From: Pseudomonadota bacterium
GTDB taxonomy: Bacteria; Pseudomonadota; Gammaproteobacteria; Enterobacterales; Enterobacteriaceae
Direction: 5' to 3'
Assembly (NCBI GenBank): GCA_023454395.1
Contig: JAEYFY010000170.1
Coordinates: 1-8,658 of the forward strand
Length of the DNA: 8,658 nucleotides
Both the position numbers and the translations under genes were made by a program. Positions 1-6,940 of this stretch are shown in pieces (position 1 is the stretch's first letter; every line of letters starts with the position of its first letter). The notes under the pieces are model-generated. The model did not search any database, was not told the DNA's origin, and saw only the letters and a program-made list of their open reading frames with translations.

Positions 1-56
1 CAGATCATCTCTCGAATTGCGGTTTCATCTTCAACAACAAGAATACGCCTTGCCAT
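1..56 (-). CDS. phoB: PhoB response regulator, N-terminal fragment (cut by window edge)
   Basis: The minus strand starting at ATG 56-54 reads MARRILVVEDETAIREMI and runs off the window edge. This matches the start of PhoB, the OmpR-type response regulator that, once phosphorylated by PhoR, activates the phosphate-starvation regulon. Only the first beta strand and the acidic pocket (E9, D10, E11) of the receiver domain are visible. The phosphoacceptor aspartate and the DNA-binding domain lie outside. An AGGA Shine-Dalgarno sits about seven bases before the ATG. The gene is divergent from sbcD, as in E. coli, which together with the Pho box just upstream makes the identification secure despite the short fragment. 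Confidence 0.93.
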   Translation of the reverse strand, partial: MARRILVVEDETAIREMI

Positions 57-72
57 ACTCTATCCTGTGTAA

Positions 73-82
73 TGTATATAGA
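73..82 (-). promoter_or_regulatory. Probable -10 region of the phoB promoter
   Basis: The minus-strand stretch at 82-73 is TCTATATACA, offering TATATA or TATACA as a -10 hexamer about 12-17 bases downstream of the last Pho-box unit. There is no good -35 hexamer, as expected for a PhoB-activated promoter in which the Pho box takes that place. The exact hexamer cannot be decided by eye. Confidence 0.5.
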
Positions 83-94
83 GGGTCAAAATGA

Positions 95-127
95 TTATGA
101 TGCAGTTTTATGACAGATTTATGACTA
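95..127 (-). promoter_or_regulatory. Pho box upstream of phoB (three 11-bp units)
   Basis: Read on the minus strand, positions 127-95 form three consecutive 11-base units. The middle one, CTGTCATAAAA at 116-106, matches the Pho-box consensus (CTGTCAT plus an A/T-rich tetranucleotide). The unit before it (127-117) shares the GTCATAAAT core and the unit after it (105-95) starts with CTGCATC. The layout resembles the PhoB-bound site of the E. coli phoB promoter, so autoregulation of phoB by phosphorylated PhoB is expected. Confidence 0.85.
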
Positions 128-128
128 G

Positions 129-164
129 CCTTAACATTACTGAAATAGATCCCCGTTGTTAAGG
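129..164. repeat. 8-bp inverted repeat in the phoB-sbcD divergent region
   Basis: CCTTAACA at 129-136 and TGTTAAGG at 157-164 are perfect reverse complements separated by 20 bases. The element lies between the Pho box and the sbcD promoter and matches neither. It could be a regulator site affecting one or both divergent genes, or chance in A/T-rich DNA. No T-tract makes it a terminator. Confidence 0.45.
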
Positions 165-220
165 TAAATAAATCACTTTTTGGTGAAGTATCACTCAAAA
201 AAAAGGCTTATTGTTGAGTT

Positions 221-249
221 TTCACTAAAAAAGTAAGGTGCGCTATACT
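221..249 (+). promoter_or_regulatory. Sigma70-like promoter for sbcDC
   Basis: TTCACT (221-226) and TATACT (244-249) are separated by exactly 17 bases. They match the -35 consensus at four of six positions and the -10 consensus at five of six. Transcription would begin near 256, giving a leader of about 22 bases that contains the GAGG Shine-Dalgarno (267-270) seven bases before the sbcD ATG. Confidence 0.6.
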
Positions 250-277
250 CTTCATCAGATAAAAAAGAGGGATAGCA

Positions 278-1507
278 ATGCGGATTATTCACACATCAGA
301 CTGGCATTTAGGGCAATATTTTTTTACTAAGACTCGAGCTAAAGAACATCAACAGTTTCTTGATTGGTTATTAGCACAAATAAAACATTACCAAGTCGAT
401 GCACTGATTGTTGCTGGTGATATTTTTGATACTGGCTCCCCTCCAAGCTATGCCCGAGAGCTTTATAACCGTTTCGTCGTCGCTATTCGAGATACACAAT
501 GTCAGCTTGTTATTCTAGGTGGTAATCACGACTCTGTAGCGACACTAAATGAATCAAAATCACTCTTGGCGTGTTTAAATACGACGGTTATTGCCAATGT
601 TCATACTGAAACACCACAAGCCCCGCTAATTCTTCCTCAAAAAGATAGCACTCCGGGAGCATTACTGTGTGCAATCCCTTATCTACGTCCTAGAGATATG
701 ATTAGCAGTAAAAGTGGGCAATCAGGTGCTGAAAAACAAACCGCCTTAAAAGAAGCGATTGCTGAATATTACCAAGCTCAATATCAAACAGCCCTCGAAT
801 TACGTCAGCAATTAAATGTCGATATTCCTATTATTGCAACAGGTCACCTCACCACAATTGGTGCGAGTGTGACAGATTCTGTCCGTGAAATTTATATCGG
901 CACCTTAGAAGCCTTTTCAGCAACCCTATTTCCTGAATTTGACTATATTGCCCTTGGTCATATTCATCGTCCTCAAGTGGTGAATAAGTCAGGTCATATT
1001 CGTTATAGTGGCTCCCCTATTCCTTTAAGTTTTGATGAGAGTGGGCAACAGAAAAGTGTCTGCCTTATCGATTTTGAGCAAGACAAATTAACTAACCTCA
1101 CACTATTAGCTATCCCTGAGTTTCAATTACTACGCACTATCAGTGGTTCATTAAAAGAGATAGCGATACAACTTGAGGATTTAAAAAAACAATACGGCGA
1201 AATAGATACCACTATTTGGTTGGATATCGAAGTTTCAACACAAGATTATCTCAGTGACATACAAACCCGTATTCAAGAGCTAACTAACGATCCGCTTTTT
1301 GATGTGATCTTATTAAGAAGAGCGAGAAAACAGCGCCAAGCATTCACTCAAAATGAGAACGAAACACTGGCCGAATTAACCGTTTATGATGTTTTTGAAA
1401 GACGCTTAGAACAACATGAGTTTGATTCAGAAGAAACTAAAACTCGTTTAACAACATTATTTAAACAAGCAGTTGAAATGGCAGAGAAAGAGGATAACGA
1501 AGCATAA
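278..1507 (+). CDS. sbcD: Exonuclease subunit SbcD (Mre11-type nuclease)
   Basis: SbcD is the metal-dependent nuclease of the SbcCD complex. It cleaves DNA hairpins and degrades or trims double-strand ends, with ATP-driven gating by SbcC. The 409-residue protein is close to the 400 residues of the E. coli enzyme. The metallophosphoesterase motifs appear in order: SDWHLG at 7-12 (D8, H10), GDIFD at 47-51 (D48), GNHD at 82-85 (N83, H84), GH at 189-190 and GHIH at 227-230 (H228, H230), followed by YSGSP at 243-247. All expected metal ligands seem intact. The C-terminal part is the capping and SbcC-binding region. The start at 278 is supported by GAGG seven bases upstream and by the usual [12 protein letters not shown] beginning. 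Its stop codon overlaps the sbcC start by one base. Confidence 0.97.
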   Translation: MRIIHTSDWHLGQYFFTKTRAKEHQQFLDWLLAQIKHYQVDALIVAGDIFDTGSPPSYARELYNRFVVAIRDTQCQLVILGGNHDSVATLNESKSLLACLNTTVIANVHTETPQAPLILPQKDSTPGALLCAIPYLRPRDMISSKSGQSGAEKQTALKEAIAEYYQAQYQTALELRQQLNVDIPIIATGHLTTIGASVTDSVREIYIGTLEAFSATLFPEFDYIALGHIHRPQVVNKSGHIRYSGSPIPLSFDESGQQKSVCLIDFEQDKLTNLTLLAIPEFQLLRTISGSLKEIAIQLEDLKKQYGEIDTTIWLDIEVSTQDYLSDIQTRIQELTNDPLFDVILLRRARKQRQAFTQNENETLAELTVYDVFERRLEQHEFDSEETKTRLTTLFKQAVEMAEKEDNEA

Positions 1508-4500
1508 TGAAAATCTTAAGTCTGCGATTTAAAAATATTAACTCCTTAAAAGGTGAGTGGAAGATTAACTTTAACCAAGAGCCTTTTATCAGCAATGGAT
1601 TATTTGCGATTACAGGTCCTACCGGAGCGGGAAAAACCACGCTGTTAGATGCGATTAGTTTAGCGCTTTATCACCGAACGCCACGATTAGATAAAGTCAC
1701 ACAATCACAAAATGAGTTAATGACACGCCACACCGCAGAGTGTTTAGCTGAAGTTGAATTTGAAGTTAAAGGTGTGGCTTATCGAGCATTTTGGGAACAA
1801 CGCCGAGCTAATTATAAAGAAGATGGCAACCTTCAAGCACCACAGGCAGAACTGGTTAAAATCAATACCACAGGAGGCGAAGACAAAATATTAGCAAGCA
1901 AGATAAGCCAAGTGAAAGAGATGATCATTAATATCACGGGTCTTGATTTTGATCGTTTCACTAAATCTATGTTGCTTTCCCAAGGGCAATTTGCGGCTTT
2001 TTTAAATGCAGATGATAAATCTCGCGCTGAATTACTCGAAGAACTCACTGGCACAGATATTTATCGTCATATTTCTCAATCTATCTTTAAACATTGGCGA
2101 GAAGAAGAACAAGCATTAAAAACACTAAAACAGCAAGCCGAAACGATGGCGTTATTAGATGAAAATGCTCGCCAAGCTCTATTAACTGAACAAACGGATC
2201 TTTTTGCCAAAGAGAGTTTATTACAAAAAGAGCAACAGGAATATCAAGCAGCAAAACAGTGGCAAGAAAAAGAAATAGAACTCAATAAAAATAAAGCATT
2301 AGCACAAAATGAGGTTAATTTAGCACAGGAAGCATTAGTTTCTGCTAAACCTGATATTCAACGTCTTGAAAATAGTGAACCAGCAGAAAAAATTCGCCCA
2401 ATTTATGATGAAAAAAATCGTCTATTAAAAGAACAAACCTATATTGAGTCACAACTCTCAACACTAACAGCAGAAAAACAGCTTATTGAACAACAGAGCC
2501 AACCTATTAATCAGCATTTAGTCGAGGCTCGAAATATATTTAAACAACACGATGAGAAAAAACAGCAAACCTTGCAGCTTATACGTGAAAAAGTCGCGCC
2601 ATTGGATAATCAGTTAATCTTGCTACAACAAGATATTTCAGTAAAAACACAGCAAAAAAATACGCTAGAAAAAACGCAATCAGAATATCTGGAAAAAATA
2701 CAGTTAACAGAAGCCAAATTAGCGGGATCACAAAAGCAATTTAATGAATTAAATGAATATTTAAATCAGCATACTGCTCATGCTCAACTTGCTGAAAACT
2801 TACCGTTATGGCAGCGTTATTTTGAGCAATATGATGAAATTACAGAGAAATATCGAATTAGTCAGAAAAGTGAAAAAGCAGAACAAGAAAAAAAATACTT
2901 ACTTAAACTCGAATTAGAAAAAGCGACAAAAACGCTAGAAGCTCAACAGCACACGCTTAATTTACAGCAACAACAATTAAACGAATTACAAACGCAACTT
3001 GAGCAGCAAAATAAAGCGGATGCTATTGCAGATATTCCTCATCGTTTACAACAAATTTCACAACAAAGAAATGCTCTCACAAAACTGATGGGAGTACAGG
3101 CTCAATTACAGCGCGCTATAAAAACTGAACATCAGTACCAACAAACGCAGTCAGACAATCAGCAAAAAATAGCCATGCTGACTGAAAATATTCACAAAAA
3201 TGACACTGTTTTAAAAGAGAAAGAACAACACCTTAAAGACTTAAACGATAATTATCTGCTAATAAGAAAGTTAGCGGAATATGAAGAAGAGAGACAACGT
3301 TTAGTTCAAGACAACCCATGTCCTGTTTGCGGCTCAACTGAGCATCCTTATGTTGAAAAATATAAAGAAATTCAAACTGATGAAACAAAATCACGTTTAG
3401 ATAACTTAACACAGCAAGTGCATGCATTAACAATAACGTTAGTGGAACAAAAAACACAGTGTGCTAGTTTTCAAGTTCAAAACGAAAAATTAAGTCGCGA
3501 TCTTGAGCAGCTAACACAAGATATTGCGTCATTAAAACAGCAATGGCAGATTTTAGCTCAAACTTACGCATTACCAGATGTTGAGTGCGAAGAAACAGCT
3601 TTAACTCAATTAGATTCAGCCCTTGAAAAAGAAGATAATTTACTGACACAAAAACGAATTAGTTATCAACAATTAGAAGTCAAAATTCAGCAAGAATACA
3701 AGTTGCTATCTGATGCCAAAGAGCAATTTAATCAACAACAGCAAGCGATCCTTCATCAACAAAATGAATTTGCGCAACAACAGAAAGAAGTTTCCAATAA
3801 ACAACAACAAACAGCGCAATATCTTCAACAACAAGCCCTATTAGCGCAGGATCTGCAATCTCTTGTCAAACAACAAGGTTATGAATTACAAGAGTTTGAA
3901 GACAAAATTCAATGGCTTACTGCGCGTAAAAAAGAGAGCCAGCAATATCAATCAACCTTAAAAACACATCACGAATTACAACAAACAATCCGCGAATTGT
4001 TATTAACGCAGGAAGAGAGAAAACGCTATTTATCTGAAACGCAAAAAGAATTTGATGCTGTTTTAATCCAGTTACAACAACTGCATCAGCAACAAGAACA
4101 ACTAAAAGCACAGCGCCACGCTTTATTCGGAACACAAACCACCGAAGATGCACGTAATGAGTTAGATAAACAGAGCCAGTTGTTACAAAAACAAATTGAG
4201 CAATATAGCGAAGAGAAAAACCGACTTGAAGTCCGTTTAAATCAGCTTATTGGTCAATATCAGGAAAATGAAAAATCGCGACAACGGTTGCAAACACGCT
4301 CACAAGACATTATTGAACAATATCAATATGCGTTAAAAAATAGCCCGTTTACTGACGAAAATGCATTTTTAGCCTCTCTGTTATCCGTCGAGGAAAGAAA
4401 TCGCTTACAGGAGCAACAAAAACAACGGCTTGATAAGTTGTTGCAAGAGAAAACACGTCTAGATACACAAGAAAAAGCATATCAACAACACTTGCTACAA

Positions 4501-5235
4501 CAACCTTTGTTATCAACTGAGAAAAATATTGAACAAATCACGGCACATTTATTGGCACTAGAAACACAGCTAGTGCATACACAAGAAACCAAGTTCCGTC
4601 TTCAAGAGCAACTGCGTACAGATGAAGAAAAACGTAAAGAACAACAAACCTTGCTCGACAAAATAACGAAACAGCAATCTCAGTTTGATGATTGGAGCTA
4701 TTTAAATGAATTGGTGGGATCTGCATCAGGAGATAAATTCAGCCGTTTTGCCCAAGGCTTAACGCTTGATCATCTAATTTATTTGGCCAACCGTCGTTTA
4801 GAAAAGCTTCATGGACGTTATTTCTTGCAACGCAAAACACCAGCAAGCCTTGAACTACAAATTGCCGATACATGGCAAGCTGATGCTTTGCGGGATACTC
4901 GCACGCTCTCTGGTGGCGAAAGTTTCTTAGTCAGTTTATCGCTCGCCTTAGCGCTGTCGGATTTGGTCAGTAACAAAACACAAATCGAATCACTCTTTCT
5001 AGATGAAGGCTTTGGCACATTAGATCCTGACACCTTAGATATCGCATTAGATGCTCTCGATAGCCTTAATGCATCTGGAAAAATTATTGGTGTAATTAGT
5101 CACGTAGAAGCCATGAAAGAGCGCATTCCAGTGCAAATTAAAGTGAAGAAAGCCGGAGGCGTTGGCATTAGCCAGCTTGCTCCTGAGTTTAGATATGTAG
5201 ATAAACAGAATTTAAATCAAGTAGTTAAAAACTAG
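1507..5235 (+). CDS. sbcC: Exonuclease subunit SbcC (Rad50/SMC-type ATPase), long-arm variant
   Basis: SbcC is the ATPase partner of SbcD: two heads dimerise on ATP, and long coiled-coil arms meet at a zinc hook. The N-terminal half head has Walker [10 protein letters not shown] at 37-45 and the Q-loop LLSQGQF at 156-162 (Q159). The hook is CPVC at 605-608. The C-terminal half head has signature LSGGE at 1134-1138, Walker B FLDEGFG around D1166/E1167, D-loop D1173 and switch histidine H1199 in ISHVE. All catalytic elements look intact. Residues from roughly 180 to 1060 are charged, glutamine-rich coiled coil. At 1242 residues it is about 190 longer than E. coli SbcC (1048), yet the hook stays near the middle, so both arms seem extended. 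The ATG lies in TAATG with the sbcD stop, and its AGGA (1491-1494) is 12 bases away, which suggests translational coupling. Confidence 0.97.
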   Translation: MKILSLRFKNINSLKGEWKINFNQEPFISNGLFAITGPTGAGKTTLLDAISLALYHRTPRLDKVTQSQNELMTRHTAECLAEVEFEVKGVAYRAFWEQRRANYKEDGNLQAPQAELVKINTTGGEDKILASKISQVKEMIINITGLDFDRFTKSMLLSQGQFAAFLNADDKSRAELLEELTGTDIYRHISQSIFKHWREEEQALKTLKQQAETMALLDENARQALLTEQTDLFAKESLLQKEQQEYQAAKQWQEKEIELNKNKALAQNEVNLAQEALVSAKPDIQRLENSEPAEKIRPIYDEKNRLLKEQTYIESQLSTLTAEKQLIEQQSQPINQHLVEARNIFKQHDEKKQQTLQLIREKVAPLDNQLILLQQDISVKTQQKNTLEKTQSEYLEKIQLTEAKLAGSQKQFNELNEYLNQHTAHAQLAENLPLWQRYFEQYDEITEKYRISQKSEKAEQEKKYLLKLELEKATKTLEAQQHTLNLQQQQLNELQTQLEQQNKADAIADIPHRLQQISQQRNALTKLMGVQAQLQRAIKTEHQYQQTQSDNQQKIAMLTENIHKNDTVLKEKEQHLKDLNDNYLLIRKLAEYEEERQRLVQDNPCPVCGSTEHPYVEKYKEIQTDETKSRLDNLTQQVHALTITLVEQKTQCASFQVQNEKLSRDLEQLTQDIASLKQQWQILAQTYALPDVECEETALTQLDSALEKEDNLLTQKRISYQQLEVKIQQEYKLLSDAKEQFNQQQQAILHQQNEFAQQQKEVSNKQQQTAQYLQQQALLAQDLQSLVKQQGYELQEFEDKIQWLTARKKESQQYQSTLKTHHELQQTIRELLLTQEERKRYLSETQKEFDAVLIQLQQLHQQQEQLKAQRHALFGTQTTEDARNELDKQSQLLQKQIEQYSEEKNRLEVRLNQLIGQYQENEKSRQRLQTRSQDIIEQYQYALKNSPFTDENAFLASLLSVEERNRLQEQQKQRLDKLLQEKTRLDTQEKAYQQHLLQQPLLSTEKNIEQITAHLLALETQLVHTQETKFRLQEQLRTDEEKRKEQQTLLDKITKQQSQFDDWSYLNELVGSASGDKFSRFAQGLTLDHLIYLANRRLEKLHGRYFLQRKTPASLELQIADTWQADALRDTRTLSGGESFLVSLSLALALSDLVSNKTQIESLFLDEGFGTLDPDTLDIALDALDSLNASGKIIGVISHVEAMKERIPVQIKVKKAGGVGISQLAPEFRYVDKQNLNQVVKN
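3319..3330 (+). other. Zinc-hook codons (CPVC) of SbcC
   Basis: These four codons encode the C605-P-V-C608 tetrad at the tip of the coiled coil. In Rad50/SbcC proteins two such CXXC motifs jointly coordinate one zinc ion to join arms. Flanking residues (NP before, GSTEHP after) fit the family pattern. Confidence 0.9.
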
Positions 5236-5245
5236 GTCGAATATT

Positions 5246-5274
5246 TTGACGTAGCTGATTAAATTTTTTATATA
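5246..5274 (+). promoter_or_regulatory. Sigma70-like promoter for the nitroreductase gene
   Basis: TTGACG (5246-5251) and TATATA (5269-5274) are spaced by exactly 17 bases, matching both consensus hexamers at five of six positions. Transcription would start near 5281, leaving a leader of about 86 bases. It lies just after the sbcC stop, so the downstream gene can be expressed independently of sbcDC. No intrinsic terminator is visible after sbcC, so read-through is also possible. Confidence 0.65.
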
Positions 5275-5334
5275 TCAATAAATCACGACTAAGCCCTATA
5301 GTATATCCATAGATTAGCCCAAGCTAAGACACGC

Positions 5335-5348
5335 TTTAAGCGCTTAAA
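5335..5348. promoter_or_regulatory. Perfect 14-bp palindrome in the nitroreductase leader (possible operator)
   Basis: TTTAAGCGCTTAAA reads identically on both strands and sits six bases before the AAGGAG Shine-Dalgarno (5355-5360). A smaller stem, TTAGC at 5314-5318 with GCTAA at 5323-5327, lies just upstream. The palindrome may be a dimeric-repressor operator placed downstream of the promoter. It has no loop, so an RNA hairpin is less likely. The role is inferred from position and symmetry only. Confidence 0.45.
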
Positions 5349-5366
5349 TTTATCAAGGAGACAATC

Positions 5367-5966
5367 ATGTCTAACGCATTTACTGATTTAATGAAAAAAC
5401 GTAGAACAATTTATCATTTAGGTAATCAACTTCCAATTAGCGAAGACAGAGTCACTGCAGTTATTAAAGAAGCGGTTAAAGAAAGCCCTACAGCATTTAA
5501 CTCACAAACATCTCGTGTTGTTGTTCTGTTTGGTGAACAACACCAAAAACTATGGGCTATCGTGAAAAATACCCTGAAAAAATTAGTACCCGCAGAAGCG
5601 TTTAGCGCAACTGAAGCTAAAATTGATAGCTTTGCAGCAGGCGCAGGTTCAATTCTGTATTTTGAAGACACCGATATCGTAAAAGGTCTTCAAGAGCAAT
5701 TCCCACTGTATGCGGATAACTTCCCTGTATGGTCAGAGCAAGCAAGTGGTATGGCGCAACTTTCTGTTTGGACTGCATTAGCCGCAGAGAACGTAGGCGC
5801 TTCATTACAACACTACAACCCAATTATTGATGACGAAGTTCATGCAACTTGGGATCTGCCAAAAACATGGAAATTAAGAGCGCAAATGGTCTTTGGTTCA
5901 ATTGAACAAGAGGCTGGCGAAAAGAATTATATGGAAGATGATGCACGCTTTAAAATCTTCAAATAA
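5367..5966 (+). CDS. Nitroreductase family protein (FMN-dependent, Frm2/HBN1-like group)
   Basis: The 199-residue product has the layout of the short, single-domain nitroreductases that bind FMN as homodimers and use NAD(P)H to reduce nitroaromatics, quinones or similar acceptors. Visible elements are the N-terminal KRRTIY at 11-16, whose arginines would contact the FMN phosphate, SPTAFNSQTSR at 40-50, AGAGSILYFED at 91-101, and the second flavin-contact region GASLQHYNP at 144-152. The sequence fits best with the subgroup that includes the yeast Frm2/Hbn1 and similar bacterial stress-associated proteins. The natural substrate is unknown. No signal peptide or membrane segment is seen, so it is cytoplasmic. 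AAGGAG lies six bases before the ATG. It has its own promoter and terminator and is probably monocistronic. The family is well supported; the subgroup is from memory. Confidence 0.88.
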   Translation: MSNAFTDLMKKRRTIYHLGNQLPISEDRVTAVIKEAVKESPTAFNSQTSRVVVLFGEQHQKLWAIVKNTLKKLVPAEAFSATEAKIDSFAAGAGSILYFEDTDIVKGLQEQFPLYADNFPVWSEQASGMAQLSVWTALAAENVGASLQHYNPIIDDEVHATWDLPKTWKLRAQMVFGSIEQEAGEKNYMEDDARFKIFK

Positions 5967-6036
5967 GAGTTAGAACAGACATCTGACAAAAGACCCTAGC
6001 AATAAGTAATACCCTCTTTCTTTACTTTCATTCCTT

Positions 6037-6063
6037 GCCCACAGCCACTGTGGGCTTTTTTTT
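6037..6063 (+). terminator. Rho-independent terminator of the nitroreductase gene
   Basis: An eight-base-pair GC-rich stem, GCCCACAG (6037-6044) and CTGTGGGC (6048-6055), closes a CCA loop and is followed by eight T residues (6056-6063). It lies about 70 bases after the stop codon. The 5967-6036 stretch shows no gene. Confidence 0.93.
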
Positions 6064-6073
6064 ATTACATATC

Positions 6074-6112
6074 CATAAAAAAAGAGTGGTGACCTTATGC
6101 CACCACTCTTTT
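6074..6112 (-). terminator. Rho-independent terminator of the toxin-antitoxin operon
   Basis: AAAAGAGTGGTG (6080-6091) pairs with CACCACTCTTTT (6101-6112) as a 12-bp stem with a nine-base loop. On the minus strand the stem is followed at once by a T-run, directly after the toxin stop codon (6116-6114). On the plus strand it is followed by a shorter T-run, so it could back up the nitroreductase terminator in this convergent arrangement. Confidence 0.88.
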
Positions 6113-6113
6113 A

Positions 6114-6437
6114 TTACTTAATCAGTTTCAGATCAGCCTTTCGCTGTTTTTTCTGAGCATCATAGAAATTTTCATGGGAACCGATATGCAGTAAATACAG
6201 TTCAACTTTGTTGGCGACCCATGAATAGCCGAGTAGTACAGTCAGCTCATTAAGCCTAAATTTGTGTACTCTGAGATAAGCAAGATCGCCTTTTTTCTGT
6301 TGACCAATCAATGGATTATCAATTATTTGATCAATTTCATCTTCAATAATTTTCACATCTGATTCAGGCAACTTTTTCATTGCCTTTTCAAATCGAGCTG
6401 ACTGATAAACATCAATCTCTTTTTGTGGTTCGGACAT
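6114..6437 (-). CDS. RelE/ParE-superfamily toxin of a type II toxin-antitoxin module
   Basis: This 107-residue basic protein has the shape of RelE/ParE-type toxins: an N-terminal helical part (about residues 13-40, RFEKAMKKLPESDVKIIEDEI), a linker NPLIGQQKKGDLAYLRVHKFR (41-61) and beta strands ending in YLLHIGSHENFYDAQKKQRK (81-100). The HENFY segment with trailing lysines is common in this superfamily. Relatives either cleave mRNA on the ribosome or poison gyrase; the sequence alone does not decide which. Its start lies 26 bases inside the antitoxin gene, in another frame, preceded by AAAAAGG nine bases away, so translation is probably coupled. Met20 is an alternative start but would remove part of the first helix. 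The paired gene strongly supports the call; the exact family is less certain (possibly ParE-like toxin, PF15781). Confidence 0.83.
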   Translation of the reverse strand: MSEPQKEIDVYQSARFEKAMKKLPESDVKIIEDEIDQIIDNPLIGQQKKGDLAYLRVHKFRLNELTVLLGYSWVANKVELYLLHIGSHENFYDAQKKQRKADLKLIK

Positions 6438-6642
6438 ATCGAGAAACCTTTTTGTTTTCGACTTCCGCCTGTGCCAGTAACAATTCTTCGATAAAGCTAT
6501 ATGGCAGATCAGGGTTATCTTCAGCTATACGCCCTATTTTAGCCCAGTGTTCAATTTGTTTAGGAACACTTCTGCTTTTCGCTTCCGCATGAATTTTAGC
6601 ATCAGACACAAAGTCTTCATCTAATCTTACGGAAATAGCCAT
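6412..6642 (-). CDS. ParD-like ribbon-helix-helix antitoxin
   Basis: The 76-residue protein begins MAISVRLDEDFVSDAKIHAEAK, the beta strand and first helix typical of ribbon-helix-helix DNA-binding antitoxins. SRSVPKQIEHWAKIGRIAEDNPDLPYSFI (23-51) matches my memory of the ParD-like antitoxin family (PF11903). The N-terminus should dimerise and bind the operator. The charged tail (about 52-76) should wrap around and neutralise the toxin encoded next. GGAG (minus strand 6654-6651) lies eight bases before the ATG. The gene precedes the toxin gene, the usual type II order, and overlaps it by 26 bases. It is probably autoregulated through the phased repeats upstream. No key element seems missing, so the module looks intact. 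Confidence 0.85.
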   Translation of the reverse strand: MAISVRLDEDFVSDAKIHAEAKSRSVPKQIEHWAKIGRIAEDNPDLPYSFIEELLLAQAEVENKKVSRYVRTTKRD

Positions 6643-6672
6643 TACTTACACTCCAAGCCTCACGGCAGTTAT

Positions 6673-6698
6673 AACTTTAGAACTTTATAAGTTTAGAA
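6673..6698. promoter_or_regulatory. Likely antitoxin operator: three 8-bp-phased repeats
   Basis: On the plus strand AACTTTA occurs at 6673-6679 and again at 6681-6687, followed by AAGTTTA at 6689-6695, all with an eight-base period. The last two also form an inverted pair, AACTT-TAT-AAGTT (6681-6693). The repeats cover the best -10 candidate of the antitoxin-toxin operon. Short phased half-sites of this kind are what ribbon-helix-helix antitoxins usually bind, so autorepression is the natural reading. Confidence 0.55.
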
Positions 6699-6714
6699 TG
6701 ACGACAAAATGCAA
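6685..6714 (-). promoter_or_regulatory. Possible promoter of the toxin-antitoxin operon
   Basis: On the minus strand TTGCAT (6714-6709) and TTATAA (6690-6685) are 18 bases apart. Taking TATAAA (6689-6684) as the -10 gives 19. The match is moderate, but the position fits: about 42 bases before the antitoxin ATG and overlapping the phased repeats. Confidence 0.42.
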
Positions 6715-6724
6715 TCTTTTGTCG
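6702..6724. repeat. 8-bp inverted repeat around the toxin-antitoxin -35 region
   Basis: CGACAAAA (6702-6709) and TTTTGTCG (6717-6724) are perfect reverse complements with a seven-base spacer that holds most of the proposed -35 hexamer. It could be a second regulatory site or a small hairpin. Nothing decides between these. Confidence 0.45.
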
Positions 6725-6810
6725 CCAAATGAAACAATACACCACAAATTACTCCTTGTAAAGGCGTTGACTCTTATGTTTATTCCCGCACATGAGCGAA
6801 TAAAAAACAT

Positions 6811-6883
6811 AAAAAAAGAGCAAAGTGCGTAATGAATACAAAGGTAGGGATGGACCCTTTGTGTTCAACACTTTGCTCTCTTT
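6811..6883 (-). terminator. Long nested hairpin with T-tract, probable terminator of the nucleotidase gene
   Basis: The outer arms AGAGCAAAGTG (6817-6827) and CACTTTGCTCT (6869-6879) are perfect over 11 bp. Inside them GAATACAAAGG (6834-6844) pairs with CCTTTGTGTTC (6856-6866), with one non-Watson-Crick position. On the minus strand the outer stem is followed by seven T residues (6817-6811), as in an intrinsic terminator for the gene ending at 6941. The 40-base interior is unusually long for a plain terminator. The rest of the gene-free 6643-6940 stretch holds the toxin-antitoxin control region and the hairpin at 6893-6914. Confidence 0.65.
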
Positions 6884-6892
6884 ATTTATTTA

Positions 6893-6914
6893 CGCACCTC
6901 CCATAAGAGGTGCG
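6893..6914. repeat. Stem-loop in the nucleotidase 3' region
   Basis: CGCACCTC (6893-6900) and GAGGTGCG (6907-6914) form a perfect 8-bp GC-rich stem with a six-base loop, 27 bases after the nucleotidase stop on the minus strand. No T-run follows on the minus strand, so by itself it is not a standard terminator. It may stabilise the mRNA 3' end or act together with the larger hairpin beyond it. Confidence 0.6.
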
Positions 6915-6940
6915 ATTTTCACAAGGCGTATGAAAATACG

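Noticed and set aside
3721..3855. Tandem CAA/CAG-rich tract that looks like a microsatellite or repeat array
   Set aside because: Units are irregular and stay in frame as glutamine codons of a coiled coil with charged and hydrophobic residues between them. It is protein composition rather than a DNA repeat array or CRISPR.
1833..5033. Several minus-strand open reading frames of 61-78 codons within sbcC
   Set aside because: All are antisense to an uninterrupted, motif-complete sbcC. The frames come from its A-rich, glutamine-rich codon use.
6380..6592. Plus-strand open reading frame of 70 codons across the toxin-antitoxin genes
   Set aside because: It lies opposite both overlapping small genes, has no ribosome binding site worth noting and its translation looks unrelated to any known protein.
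6767..6795. TTGACT as the -35 of a plus-strand promoter in the intergenic region
   Set aside because: No acceptable -10 hexamer lies 16-18 bases downstream and no plus-strand gene follows.
6777..6810. Imperfect inverted repeat ATGTTTATT / AATAAAAAACAT
   Set aside because: It needs bulges, is A/T-only at its ends and partly reflects the T-tract beyond the nucleotidase terminator, so it is likely low-complexity sequence.
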